From Primulina eburnea (Eukaryota; Streptophyta; Magnoliopsida; Lamiales; Gesneriaceae): a stretch of DNA of 64,000 bases. The position numbers and the translations under genes were made by a program. The notes under the pieces were generated by a model. The model was not told the DNA's origin, searched no databases, and saw nothing but the letters and a program-made list of their open reading frames with translations. This document shows positions 1 to 10,871 of this stretch, piece after piece. Location: the NCBI RefSeq assembly GCF_022965805.1, contig NC_133108.1, positions 24,643,545 to 24,707,544 of the forward strand, in the 5' to 3' direction. The number at the start of each line of letters is the position of its first letter. The stretch's first letter is position 1.

Positions 1-60
1 CAGATTGTCCTAGGCAGAAGAAGTCATATATGGTCCAAAGAACTTTGCTCTGATACCAAT
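1..60 (-). mobile_element. Start of internal region of a minus-strand LTR element, with primer binding site
   Basis: Read on the minus strand, positions 58-47 give TGGTATCAGAGC, the usual plant LTR-element primer binding site complementary to initiator tRNA-Met. It sits two bases inside the LTR that ends at position 61. The rest of the element (gag-pol) lies to the left, outside the window, so superfamily cannot be assigned. Confidence 0.75.
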
Positions 61-610
61 TGAAACACCCCACTTAACACATTTTAAATCCAAATATAAT
101 CTGACATCAGCGGAAGCATTTATCTTTAAAATAAAAATAATTAAACTATATATACATTGCAAACATGTACTTAAAATACATACAATACATAATCTCAAAC
201 ATCTAATTCAAATACCAATATTACATATAATAAAATACATGATATATTTAAAACTTTAAATGTTCAACACACCCCAATAAAATCATTAACATAATCAAAT
301 AAAACTTTTCCATTACAATAGCTATATGACTTCTCCTCCTTGGACAATCTGCTTCAAATCTTTTTATTACCTGCATCACATGACATTAACTGAAATAAGA
401 TAAAACTCGGTAAGTAGATAACTTTACATAACAAATACATATTTATATGGCTTGGCTTGAAACATCGCAATGGCAATAAACATTAAACAATACCATCTTC
501 AATGAACAATAATGAAAGAATCCATATAGATTGTATATCATAACATGAATTAATCCATATAAATGGTATATCATAACATGAATTAAAGGAAATGAAACAA
601 TAGCTCAATG

Positions 611-830
611 ATCTGTAATCTGTGAATGTTATCTCTGTTAATATATATAAATATATATCGGACTGTGAGAGATAACCATGAAAGGAAATGATAGTCTGTA
701 ATTCGTAATCTGTGACCTGTGAATGTTATCTCTGTTAATATATATAAATATATATCTGACTGTGAGAGATGACCTATGGATAGTATCTCTGCGATATATG
801 AAAATATATACCAGACTGTGAGAGATACTC
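611..830. repeat. Three imperfect tandem copies inside the left LTR
   Basis: A block of roughly 55-95 bases recurs at about 623-676, 719-772 and 775-830. Each has a 'atctctg' start, an AT-only middle (tatataaatatata) and the same 'gactgtgagagat' end. A smaller duplication of 'ccatata..gtatatcataac' lies just upstream (about 519-585). These are local duplications within one LTR. Confidence 0.7.
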
Positions 831-1482
831 TTCATGTGATTGGCCAATGACATGCATGAATTACTATCATTCCTTGGATTGAAGCATATAAAATTCATTG
901 GGACAATTGAACAAACACTTGATAGGCACAATAGCTTGCTAGCTTCTTTATCAATGAAATCAATAAAATTCTTGGATCAATGAATATATAACAACAAATA
1001 TGGCAATAACATATCCATGAAAGAAGCTAGACATCAATAAAAATGGCTTGGATACATATATATATATCATGTGAGCACAAGGAATAGCCTCTACTTACAA
1101 CCCAATCAATACTTGGTTGCAACGATGACCTCAAAAGAATCCCTACAACAATAAACACCATAAAACTATGAATTATCATCATATTTACATAGATCCATAA
1201 GGTCAACGCAACCCTTCAACCCAACAATTCCTTGCAAAACCAAAAAATAACTAAGCTCTTACCTTGTAGCTTGCACCTAGACTAGGAGATGCTAAGAATT
1301 CCTCAAAAATTCTTGAACTTGGATGAAGATTTGGAGAAGAGAATTTTGGGGAAGAAAATGAGAAGGAAACGTATGAGAGAGAAGGAAAAGGGAAGAAATG
1401 AAGATAGATCTCAAAATAATGCAATATAAATTCATTCCCAACCTTAAAATCGTGATTTGGAAATGCACTTTCGCATAAAAAA

Positions 1483-1690
1483 AACGCAGGGCAGCGCTGG
1501 TGCGGCACTGCCCCGCACAGGCAGCGCACCTGCGCGGCCTATAGCAGCGCGGGTGTGGGCTGCTGCCGCACAGGCAGCGCACCCGCGCTGCATATGGCAG
1601 CGTGGGTGCGGCCTGCTGCCGTGCAGGTGCGGCCTGCTCTCGGCCAGGCAGCGCAGGTGCGGCGCTGCTGCACCCAAGCGCTACTACTCC
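1483..1690. repeat. GC-rich GCAGCGC/GGTGCGG array in the left LTR
   Basis: About 200 bases of strongly GC-rich sequence stand in AT-rich surroundings. They are built from short units of the types GCAGCGCACC, GGTGCGGC and CTGCTGCCG in both orientations. Open frames across it on both strands are a by-product of the low stop density and give Ala/Arg/Cys-rich nonsense. It is one of eleven comparable arrays in the window. Confidence 0.75.
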
Positions 1691-1899
1691 GCCGTGAACT
1701 CCTAAAAATAACTTTTCTTGACTTAATATCCAACCTTTTCTTATACCACTAAATTCTTATGAATTATAATAACCAAACTCCTTCTAAAATCAAGCATAAA
1801 ACCATCTCCCAAAACTTGACCATATCAATTTATGAATATCCTTTAACCATAACACATGAAATCATTGATCATAGCACAATAAAAACTTGGGATATTACA

Positions 1900-2180
1900 C
1901 AATTAATGAGCTAAAACAAGTTTAAGGATTGGAGGAGCCTACCCAAATCCTACTCTATCCTCACTTTCTTTTTGCAAAATTTGTATTTACATAGAAGATC
2001 ATCCTCGACCAAATTCTCAATGTTAAAACATTTCATGCTCATCACAACCAAGAAGTGGTAAAAGCATGGTTCGGCTTGGCTAGGGGCTCGGGGATGGTAA
2101 AGTTCATGACTCAATCAATCTTAGAAAGACAGGCCTCGGAAGATTTAACATAAAAGTATTTATTGGGCCAACCCTTCTGG
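1900..2180. other. Intergenic, no gene seen
   Basis: No recognisable coding sequence or repeat; ordinary AT-rich sequence between the left LTR and the MITE. Confidence 0.5.
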
Positions 2181-2190
2181 AGTCCCGTTT

Positions 2191-2387
2191 AGGGGTGTAA
2201 ACGAACCGAACACGTTCACGACATTTTCGAGTCGGTTCAAATAATATTTGGTTCGAATTCGAGCTGAACTCGAACATGTTCGAATATTTTTCGAATCGAA
2301 TTCAAGCTCAAATTATATTATTCGATTGTTCGCGAACCTTAACATTATATTTAAAAGATAAATAAAATATTATTAAGCGCACACAGT

Positions 2388-2464
<77 letters not shown>

Positions 2465-2620
2465 CGAACCGAATTCGAACTCGAGCCTCAGTTCGTATCG
2501 AGTTCGAATCGAAAATAATAAAAGTTCAAGTTTCGAATCGACCTTCGAATATATTTATTCGGATTGGAGCTCGATCTCGAATACTGAAAATTTCTTAAAA
2601 TTCGATTCGTTTACAGCCCT
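2191..2620. mobile_element. MITE-like element with 15-bp inverted ends and 9-10 bp target duplication
   Basis: The left end AGGGGTGTAAACGAA and the reverse complement of the right end AGGGCTGTAAACGAA match at 14 of 15 positions. The flanks 2181-2190 (agtcccgttt) and 2621-2630 (agtccctttt) match at 9 of 10 positions. A 9-10 bp duplication suggests a Mutator-like origin. The interior is rich in TTCGAA/TTCGAAC half-sites and has no coding sequence. A dinucleotide microsatellite lies within it. Confidence 0.65.
2390..2461. repeat. Compound (CA)n(TA)n microsatellite
   Basis: About 16 CA units run directly into about 20 TA units inside the MITE-like element. Confidence 0.95.
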
Positions 2621-2767
2621 AGTCCCTTTTTCGCTTTAAGAATTGTTATTTAAGATATATCGATTATTAAAACCGACCCAAGGTGATTTTATTTATTTTA
2701 ATAAAATTTAGAAGGTTCTAAATATCTGTGGGAACCCAGAAATATTTAAATAAGATCCCTAAGGCTA

Positions 2768-3229
2768 TCAGGAAGCTAAAGAGCTGGGACTTAAATGGCT
2801 CAGACAAATTTGGAAATAGTCAGAAGTGGTTTGGATAAGCTTGAGCATAGAGAACTTAAGACTCATTTCTATTTGGTCAACATAGAAAGTGTGAAAGCCT
2901 TCGAGGCGTAGATAAGCTCTGTCTGTCTGACTAGGGATAAATAATTCATACTTGTGGGGCATATACAACCCCTCGTTAACGACATATCCTAAGTCATGGC
3001 ATAAATGTAAGGCTAGGACTACATACCAGGGCTGCCCCGATTATTTTAATCGGACTTCATCGGCCCTTAACTGCTTAAGTCTCTTTATTTTGGTTGCGTG
3101 GGTCTCGGGAAGTTTTAGATCGGGGCTCTCCTCTATGGGCTCATATGGTCCTAGATCTTCCATTCGAGAGGAGGGAACATCTAAAAAGTCTATTAACTCT
3201 TGTATATCATACTCATAAAGGGAAGACAT
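2768..3229 (-). pseudogene. Decayed minus-strand fragment resembling the plant 'transposase (putative), gypsy type' domain
   Basis: Two short open stretches on the minus strand (3229-3041 and 2968-2768) are separated by stops. The second reads as a tract with 'SQTDRAYLRLEGFHTFYVDQIEM', the style of the N-terminal domain of plant gypsy-type putative transposases (Pfam PF04195), where a 'F..YVD.IE.GLRFP' core is typical. The first, acidic then basic, could be the linker before it. No complete frame exists. The assignment rests on motif memory only. Confidence 0.4.
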
Positions 3230-3339
3230 CTTTACACCTAGACTTAATAAGGTTGAGTAAACTTATTAAGTGGTCGGTGTTAAGATAGACAGGTCAAGCA
3301 AGCTCTCGAAATTTCGACAGAGTAATAGCTCGGAGAAAT

Positions 3340-3830
3340 AAAAGTGAAAATGAGGGGGGAAATAATTTGATAAGTTATGTCTCTAAAAGAGGACAATACA
3401 GAGAACTTATCAAGATATGGTGATAAGTAAGAAACCCCGATAAACGTGGGATTCAGTCAAATCTACAAAAATAAAAATAGAGCCGTAGCTATCATGATTT
3501 ATCGAGTCCTTCAAGTAGAAGTTTCTTACCTACTTAAGATTCTTACGTCAACAACATAATTAGCCCCTATAACTTCTATAAATAGAAGGTATTTTCTAGA
3601 CTTCCACACATTCACTGTCCTACTAACTTTGCACTATTATATCACACTCTTGTTCTTTGCATTCATAATCAGAGCATCGGCTTAAGCATCAGAGAAGCAA
3701 CGTCAGAAAATATCCGTGCCCCTAACCCTATTTTTTTCTGGGCAGACCCTTTAACACCAACCCCATCCCAAAAGCTTGGAGGATTTGAAGACCCACTCAC
3801 AAGATAGAACACGAGGTAAACTTTTTGTAT
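3340..3830 (+). repeat. Probable LTR remnant with TATA box
   Basis: The stretch has a TATA box (ctataaatagaagg near 3578), a pyrimidine-rich run and then 'ggcttaagcatcagag'. This is the arrangement seen again at about 29610-29640 (taagcatcggagtgg) ahead of a gypsy gag. Such TATA plus 'taagcatcgg' layouts are common in plant Ty3/gypsy LTRs. Ends, primer binding site and partner LTR were not found. Confidence 0.3.
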
Positions 3831-4795
3831 AATCAATTTCTTTTTGTAAGTTTCAATTCTTGGTTAGTAAACATAAATTCATACCACAACTTAAATCTAT
3901 CGTCCAAACCTATTCTATACTTTCAATTTACTTTATTAAAATAGGCATTTCAATCTTAAGAAACTTTGAAGTGATAAATGACCGATTTCGTTAGTGATTA
4001 AGGTAGTTTACTTAATTACACAAAAACTCATGTATGACGGTCACACAAATAAATTTTTTGATACGTATCTCCAATCCAACAAAATTAATCATTTTTTATG
4101 TCAAAGTATTAATGAATCATATTAACTTCCCTAAATATTATAGACTGATAAAATCATTTTACAAGATATTTATTCTTTAAATTACTAACCGAAAATGAAA
4201 TAATTTTGGACGATATTTAGCAAATAGACGTCCCATATTGCGCCCAAAATCTATGTTTGATTGATTCATTGATTATAGTATTCTACGTATGTTATGACCA
4301 TTACTTTTACATGTCAACATAGCGACAAAAAAATATCATACTAACACGTAGCAAATTCAAATTCATTGAGAGAAGATAGTCTAGATTGGACATTGATTTC
4401 CCCTAGGATGTAGGCCTTACAGATTTCAAAATTGGAAATTCAAAATAAATTATTTGAAACAATTTTCAAACCAATTGAATGGATGTAGTTGGAATTTTCT
4501 GCCGATATTTTTTTTTGGTTAAATCTAGTAAAAAAATCCGTAATTGAATATATCACATTCGATTTGTCCATTATAAGCAAGGAATCGGATTCATTTCGTA
4601 TCCCCACACTTTACACTCACTTATTGGCTCCTCGCCCACAATATCCAACCCAAGCAAGCACTCCCAGTCTGCACCCATCACATGAATCTTGGATTTCATA
4701 CGAATTTGTCTCCCTTCCACATATAACCCTTAAATCAAACCAAGAAACAGATTCCAATCACGCCCAAAAATCGCGAAAAACAGGGGTCCAATAAA
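3831..4795. other. Intergenic, presumed 5' flank and promoter region of the DUF3537 gene
   Basis: AT-rich sequence without a credible gene. The last 200 bases become richer in C (5' UTR-like) before the ATG at 4796. No single TATA box stands out. A short open frame at 4489-4794 is in another frame and resembles nothing. Confidence 0.4.
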
Positions 4796-6887
4796 ATGGA
4801 GGAAGGAAGAGCGGCATTGCTTGATCGTCACAAGAACAGGGCGTTCGTCCGATGCGCGTCGCACGTACAGGACGAACTGCACGGCTTTAGGACCTGGCTG
4901 AGATGGCTGTGCGTCGATCAATCCAACCCGTGGACCGCGTGCCTCTCGTGGCTCATGTTCTTGGTGTTCGCGATCCTTGTTCCCGCCCTCTCGCATTTCG
5001 TCCTAGCCTGCGGCGATTGCGATAGTCTCCACAGCAGGCCGTACGACGCCGTGGCCCAGCTCTCCCTTAGTGGCGTCGCTTCCCTCTCGTTCCTTTGTTT
5101 GACCAAGTTTGTGAGCAAGTATGGGATGAGGAGATTACTGTTCTTCGATAAGCTCTGCGATGAGAGCGAGACGGTTACACAGGGTTATACCCAACAGTTT
5201 AATGTAAGTTGCTCAAATCATTTCCCAGATTCTTCATTACGTGTTGTCGTTTTTGTATCTCAGTGCGAAGAGATCCCGAACGAATCATCTCAAAGATTAC
5301 CTCGCCCGTGTTGATTCATTTTACCGTTGAGTCATTGTTACTAAGATTTTGCGTGTGATACGTGCCTTGGATGATAAAATATCATCCTGTTGGATTTTAG
5401 TAGATTTTTCTAATCTGGGTATTTCGTTTAACATCAGAACTCTACTTGATCCGTGACTTGGTTGTTTGAGCTCCGAACACGAAGTAAGTTTGCGGACTAA
5501 CTCTGCTCGAGATCAAGCTTAATAGTGGTTTGTTTTGCGGAACTATATAATACCATTATTATAGAAAAGAGTTCTATAACGCAGTATCTCATCGGGTTTC
5601 AGTCGCATTCAAATTATTGTAACACATCGTTTTAGAACCACCGAAAGTTATTCGTGAAATGGATTTGATGTCTTGGCTGTAACGATAAATGTATAATAAA
5701 TTATTTATGTACTTGTCATTTGGATCTCAAAGCATCTGTTTCCTAATTTTGTACAATCATCTCTTCATCCGCAGAGATCATCGAAGCTCTTATTTTTCTT
5801 TGTGCTTCCCTGTTTTGCTGCCGAGAGCGTATATAAGATATGGTGGTTTAGTTCGGGTGGAACACGTATTCCATTCTTGGGCAATGTCATTGTCAGCAAC
5901 ACCGTTGCATGTATCCTAGAATTATGCTCATGGTTTTACCGAACCGTGGTATTTTTCCTCATCTGCGTTCTCTTCCGTCTGATATGCTACCTTCAAATTC
6001 TCCGTCTCCAAGATTTTGCTCAGGTCTTTAATGCAGATTCTGATGTTGAATCAGTTCTAAAAGAACACCTTCGGATTAGAAGACATTTACGGATTATAAG
6101 CCATCGGTACCGGGTGTTCATATTGTGGGCATTGATGTTTATCACCGCTAGTCAATTTGCCTCTCTTCTCATTACCTTGCGGCCAGGTGCTGACGTCAAC
6201 ATTTTCAAATCTGGAGAACTTGCAGTATGAATCACCATCTGTTAAACTATTTTTGAGCATAAAGCTTGAATCATCATCTAATGTTTTTTCCTTCAATGGC
6301 TTTTACCTAACTTTGCATTTGTGCACAGCTTTGCTCGGTTAGCCTTCTAGCGGGCCTCATGATTTTATTACGGAGTGCAACCAGAATTACCCATAAGGCA
6401 CAATCTGTGACGTGCCTTGCAGCAAAGTGGCATGTGTGTGCTACTATCGACTCATTTGAGACAGCTGAAAACGAGATTCCCGTTACTCGGGATGCTGATG
6501 AACAAATTTTCACAGCAAGTTCTGAAGGATCGTCTGATTTTGATGACGTCGGTGATGAAGAAGATGAATTGGATAACTCTAAATTCGTTCCATCATATGT
6601 CTACAGCACAATCTCGTTTCAGAAAAGACAAGCTCTTGGTAAGTTTTACCGTTCTTTCTCGTTCTTCTTTACTCAAAATACTTGCTAGTTTCGATACAAA
6701 TATGGCGCTAGAGCATGTGACATGAAGATAACAGTCAATTTTTGCCACAGTAACGTACTTCGAGAACAATGGGGCGGGAATTACAGTATATGGGATCATG
6801 CTGGATAGAACTTCGCTGAACACCATATTTGGGATGGAGTTATCCTTGGTACTCTGGCTGCTTGGAAAAACCGTCGGCATTTCTTGA
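4796..6887 (+). CDS. DUF3537 multi-pass membrane protein, 4 exons, 434 residues
   Basis: Plant-specific DUF3537 family (Pfam PF12056), integral membrane proteins of unknown function sometimes labelled ligand-gated channel or gustatory-receptor-like. Exons are 4796-5203, 5775-6224, 6329-6638 and 6751-6887. All introns are GT-AG, the frame is kept throughout and the stop is TGA at 6885-6887. Recognisable family blocks are 'RWLCVDQSNPWTACLSW' in exon 1, 'RLICYLQILRLQDFAQVF' and 'EHLRIRRHLRIISHRYR' in exon 2, 'ITHKAQSVTCLAAKWHVCAT' and an acidic stretch in exon 3, and 'LVLWLLGKTVGIS' at the C-terminus. About seven hydrophobic segments are visible: near residues 45-70 and 82-105, the start of exon 2, the ELCSW-FLICV block, the FITASQF block, the start of exon 3 and the C-terminus. 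Length and ends fit the family, so the gene looks intact. Its 3' UTR is split by the copia element that begins at 6989. Confidence 0.93.
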
Positions 6888-6988
6888 AAGACTGCCCGTC
6901 GAGCATTAACTCAGAGATCCGTTGTACAATCAGTTGTTCCATATGTTCGTGAAATCTACTGCCGGTTTGTGAACCCAGAGGGGAAGGC
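6888..6988 (+). other. Proximal 3' UTR of the DUF3537 gene, cut by a copia insertion
   Basis: Non-coding sequence between the stop codon and the copia 5' LTR. The last five bases, AAGGC (6984-6988), are repeated at 16809-16813 after the element. The original 3' UTR therefore continues at 16814, now 9.8 kb away. Confidence 0.7.
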
Positions 6989-8977
6989 TGTTAGAGTAGA
7001 TGTCCTACAAGTCAACTGTTGATTAGGGATTTTATGGACTCGGTTGTAAAGAACAATCTTTATTTTAATATAATTCATTATTTCATGGTTCGTTATACTT
7101 TATCTGTATACATATGCAAGCAGCATAGATAAAGTCCTGGATTATGCTTTAATACAAATGAATCGTAATTCGATATTGAAACTCATTTGTAAACACTGCA
7201 TATTCTAAATTCGTTCCTAGTCGATTCAGCCGCCTAAAACAGGGATAAAGGTCGCTTGAGCTCGAGACTAGCGTCTGTGATGTTGTGTACTGCGTTTCTT
7301 GGTAAGGGCATAGAGAAGTCCAAACATACAGATGGGTAGTCATATGATGATTATACCGAACAACCCTCCCTCGGACTTTCCAAGTGGTTCTCATACATCG
7401 AGAGGATAAGTCCGTGGTTATGATTGTATACCATTAGTCCTTATGACCCGAGACAACTCTGAGGCTTTATATGCTAGGCTGTGCTTTGACTCGTTTACCG
7501 GCTCCAGGAGAGTCATCAGGTGGCGAGGTTGGGTACAGTCGCGACACATATAGGAGCCAGTGCATTGTAGTCGGGGATTCACCGCTCACCTATGGGTGTG
7601 GATATCCTATGTGATCTGATGTAATAATAGTGCATGGAATCTCTGGCCAGAGTATGAGATGTACGTTGGAGAAGGAGTTCTCCAATAGTACACGCGATGC
7701 CACTATTATATGTAACACATAGTTATCGAATTAATATGCAACCCTCGATGAACCAATGGTTGCAGATTCGATCGGGATATATGAGATGAAGGGACCGTAC
7801 TGTACGTTAATCATAATCGACTGGTTCTTGCAGGCACTATCAGTGATACCTAGGGGATCATGGGGCGATGCTACTAGACGCTCCTACCATGATCCGATGG
7901 GTGCAATCAGAAATGAGTTCTGACATTCTTGATCAAGGTGTTGATGAATAGAATGGGGCTAACTAGGGTAAGCCCGAATAAGAATAAATGTTATTCTGAA
8001 TCACAAGGAGTTGTGAACCCACGGCTAGCTGTATCCCTGAACCATTGAGGGTCACACAAGTACTGGATTGTTTGTTCCCGTAGAGAGAATAAATTCAAGA
8101 AGTTGAATTTATATTATATAGTAAATTCAAGGAGTTGAATTTATGATAAATAAATTTTGAGAGAATAAATTCAAGTAGTTGAATTTATAAAATGTGATAA
8201 TTTAATTTATTAAACTCAAATGTTGGGTTTATTAAATATTAAATTTTGGAGGTGATGTAAATTCAAGTAGTTGAATTTATAATTTAAATAATAAATTCAA
8301 ATGTTGAATTTATAATGTATTTAATTTATTAAGCTCAAAAGTTGAGTTGATTAATTAATAAATTAAATATGGTGGATAATATGTTTAATGGGCTTGTAGG
8401 GGTACAAGTCCAACATATTAAATAATTAAAATTTTAATGGACTTTGATTAAATTAATTAAACTAGTTGGACTAGTCCAATTAATTAAATCAAGCTCATTA
8501 ATGTTAATTATGTAATTAGGGTTTATTTTAATTATAAAAACCACATGTAAACAAGTCAACCCTAGCCACCACCTCACAACCTCACGTGAGCCTCCATTCC
8601 AAAGAAAGAATTCGGCCACCTTGATTTATTTTAGGGTTTGAGCCGTCTCTCGATTATTTCTCTCCTACGTAAAATCTCTTCTACTTTTCTAGTGCAAATT
8701 AGAAGAGGATCAAGCAATCTAGTCGTGGACTTGATAAGAGGATCAAACAAGGAGATTATTAAAGAAAGTTCGTAGGGAATCAGCAAGAGCTAGATCTGTT
8801 TATATCGGATCAGTTGGAGCCAAGTGATCTATTCACAAAGGTATAAATTTCTAACACCCTATGAATGTTTTGTTAAATCATACGAACGTCCAAAGCAATA
8901 TTATTTTGTTTTTCAAAAGAAAATAAAAAATTTAAATCTTCCGCTGCGTTTGGGCGTGTAGAAAACCGGATCCAACA
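6989..8977 (+). repeat. 5' LTR of the copia element
   Basis: Starts TGTTAGAGTAG and ends GGATCCAACA. About 1,100 bases in, it has a row of seven short AT-rich hairpins (8090-8350). Confidence 0.95.
8090..8350. repeat. Row of seven short hairpins in the copia 5' LTR
   Basis: Units of the form AAATTCAA-(3-4 base loop)-TTGAATTT lie at about 8090-8112, 8122-8143, 8166-8188, 8213-8232, 8258-8280, 8292-8313 and 8331-8350. Two are variants (AAACTCAAATGTTGGGTTT and AAGCTCAAAAGTTGAGTT). The 3' LTR repeats the row at about 15920-16180. Confidence 0.9.
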
Positions 8978-8978
8978 G

Positions 8979-8990
8979 TGGTATCAGAGC
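8979..8990 (+). other. Primer binding site (initiator tRNA-Met type)
   Basis: TGGTATCAGAGC lies one base after the 5' LTR end and is complementary to the 3' end of plant initiator tRNA-Met. Confidence 0.9.
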
Positions 8991-10871
8991 GAGGTTTTCT
9001 GAATCGTATGATTTAAATTATATTGAATAATTTATTTCTAACCACACAAGAAAATTTTTCAGAAAATTTAGCACCACGAAAATTATTTTTTTTTTCAGAA
9101 CAAAAAAAAAATTTATTTGATCTGCACGGAACTGTTCCGGGCAGTCGTGTGCGCAGGGACGCGCACGGCAGTGCGCAGCGTGCGCGCGCGGCGTGGGACG
9201 CCCGTGCGCAGCACGATAGCGCGCAGCGAGCGCGCGGCGTAGGACGCCCGCGCGCAGACGGCGGGCGTGCGGACGCCAGCGCGCCAGGCGTCATGCACGC
9301 CAGCGCGCAGCGCTGAGCGCACAGGGGTTGCCGCCACTGCCCGAAACGTTCGGGCAGCGGGCGGGCAGCGAGGGCGGCTACCCAGGATCGTCTCGGGATG
9401 CGTGAAAAATGGTGGGCTTGAATTGTTTGGGCCTAGGGTGCGATTTTCTGAATTTTCAAAATTATGGGGAAAATTGATATTTTTGAAATGGATTCAATTT
9501 TTTTATTTTGGAAAATTATTTTTTGGAAAATTAATAATTTTTTTGTAAAATTAATAATTACAATATGATTTTAATTATTTATGGTAAAAATGAGTTTTAT
9601 AAGAAATCAATTATTATTGATTTAATTGGAAATTAAATAAAGGAGTTTATTTAATTTATTAAATTCTTTAATAATTGTGGTGGTTAGTGATAAAATTATT
9701 AGATATATGATTTATCAATTAATTAAATTGTTTAATTAATTGATGTTAATATTTGATATTAAATGTATGGAGGATGATCGAGAGCCTTGACCAATGTGTT
9801 AGGTGTATGTTAGTATATTTTACTGTTTTTATTCTTTTTATAATATTTGATATTATTAAAGTGGGCCTGGTTTATGGCCCGTTCCCACCCCCATGAGATG
9901 TATCCCTTATGTGCCATGGCTATTCAAATGTAATAATTAGAAATAGTGGGAGATCAAGACTGGAAGATGGTGGGCCCGATGATCAAGATGAAGACATGTA
10001 AAATATTGGAAGCTTTTGTAATAAGTTGCATTTGCATCCCTGCATTCACCTAGGTTTGGACCTGGATCCATGTGTGGCTCACATGGATCTATTAGTGTTG
10101 GCAATCGATCATCCTTATTTATTGTTGAATGTCATATTATGATATATGTGATATATAGTAGTATGCATGTATGTATATTATTATACAATATAGTTGCATG
10201 AATCCGGCAAACATACAAACTCGTGGCACGCGATTTTTAAAATTAAAATGATGAGACAATTTTAAAATTAAAATCCCTCATTTTGAATATGATTCAAAAT
10301 TTATATCAAATCGAGAAGTAAAAATTAAAAGAGTTTAATTTTTCCTTGCCTTCCATCAACCGCGGTTGCATGTTGATCGCTACCCGCGGACAGTGTCTGG
10401 CTCATATTATTGGGGAGGCCTGTACGCCGGAAAGCTGTGACTTCCACTGGACATATGATGTGAATTGAGTGGAACTCCCATGACTTCGGCTCATATTATT
10501 GGGGGAACTCATGGCGACCGTCCACTACAATTCAATATTGATGGGTTGGTTTGACACGTGAAAATAAACGACGTCATATTATTGGGTCCTTATTAAACGT
10601 GAGGCAAAACACGTGGAGGTTGCATAGGGATGCAATTGGACACTACCTTTTAGAAATTATAATTGGCTTTTATTATTCGGGATTATAATTGGCTAATTGG
10701 ACTCTACGTGCCTACTAAGGAAATACGATTTCCCTTTTTCATCAGAGGGTGGTGGAAATGTCAAAATAGTGGGAGGGTAATTTATAAAATGAAATCCATA
10801 TTTTTTATATCTTAGAATTATTTTAAAATTATCAGTAACATTTATCTGTTTTCATTTTCAGTATATATACG
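8991..10871 (+). other. Long untranslated leader of the copia element
   Basis: About 1.9 kb lies between primer binding site and gag with no credible coding sequence. It contains the GC-rich array at 9130-9400. It also has three spaced copies of 'tcatattattggg' (about 10402, 10491 and 10574) in blocks that read 'ggcgaccg' or 'cgtgaggc' beside them. The same blocks recur in the second copia element at 61880-62080, so they are a conserved leader feature, perhaps a packaging or translation signal (inference). Confidence 0.7.
9130..9400. repeat. GC-rich GCGCGCAGCG array in the copia leader
   Basis: About 270 bases of CpG-rich sequence are made of units such as GTGCGCAG, GCGCGCGGCGT and GGACGCCCG. 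They begin about 140 bases after the primer binding site, in otherwise AT-rich leader. Long open frames on both strands here are compositional artefacts. Confidence 0.8.

Larger units (their letters stand above)
61..1899 (-). repeat. 5' LTR (about 1.84 kb) of a minus-strand LTR retrotransposon
   Basis: On the minus strand the unit starts TGTAATATCCC at 1899 and ends GTGTTTCA at 61, immediately before the primer binding site. It therefore has the TG...CA ends and the position of a 5' LTR. It contains AT-rich tandem repeats (about 611-830) and a GC-rich array (about 1483-1690). No second LTR copy is in the window, so the target duplication cannot be checked. The start resembles the TGTAATGCCCGAG start of the gypsy LTRs further right, suggesting a Ty3/gypsy element, but this is inference. 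Confidence 0.7.

Noticed and set aside
3260..3830. Integrated pararetrovirus promoter (TATA with leader)
   Set aside because: No reverse transcriptase, movement or coat protein sequence nearby; an LTR remnant explains it as well.
4489..4794. 101-codon open frame just before the DUF3537 start
   Set aside because: It lies in a different frame, is AT-rich with low-complexity residues, has no family resemblance and covers the expected promoter and 5' UTR.
7149..7394. 81-codon minus-strand open frame, found again at 14979-15224 and, on plus, 28329-28574
   Set aside because: It recurs because it lies in the three copies of one copia LTR. LTR sequence constraint, not a gene.
9013..9337. Ala/Arg-rich open frames on both strands after the copia primer binding site
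   Set aside because: Composition artefact of the GC-rich leader array; no homology or start context.
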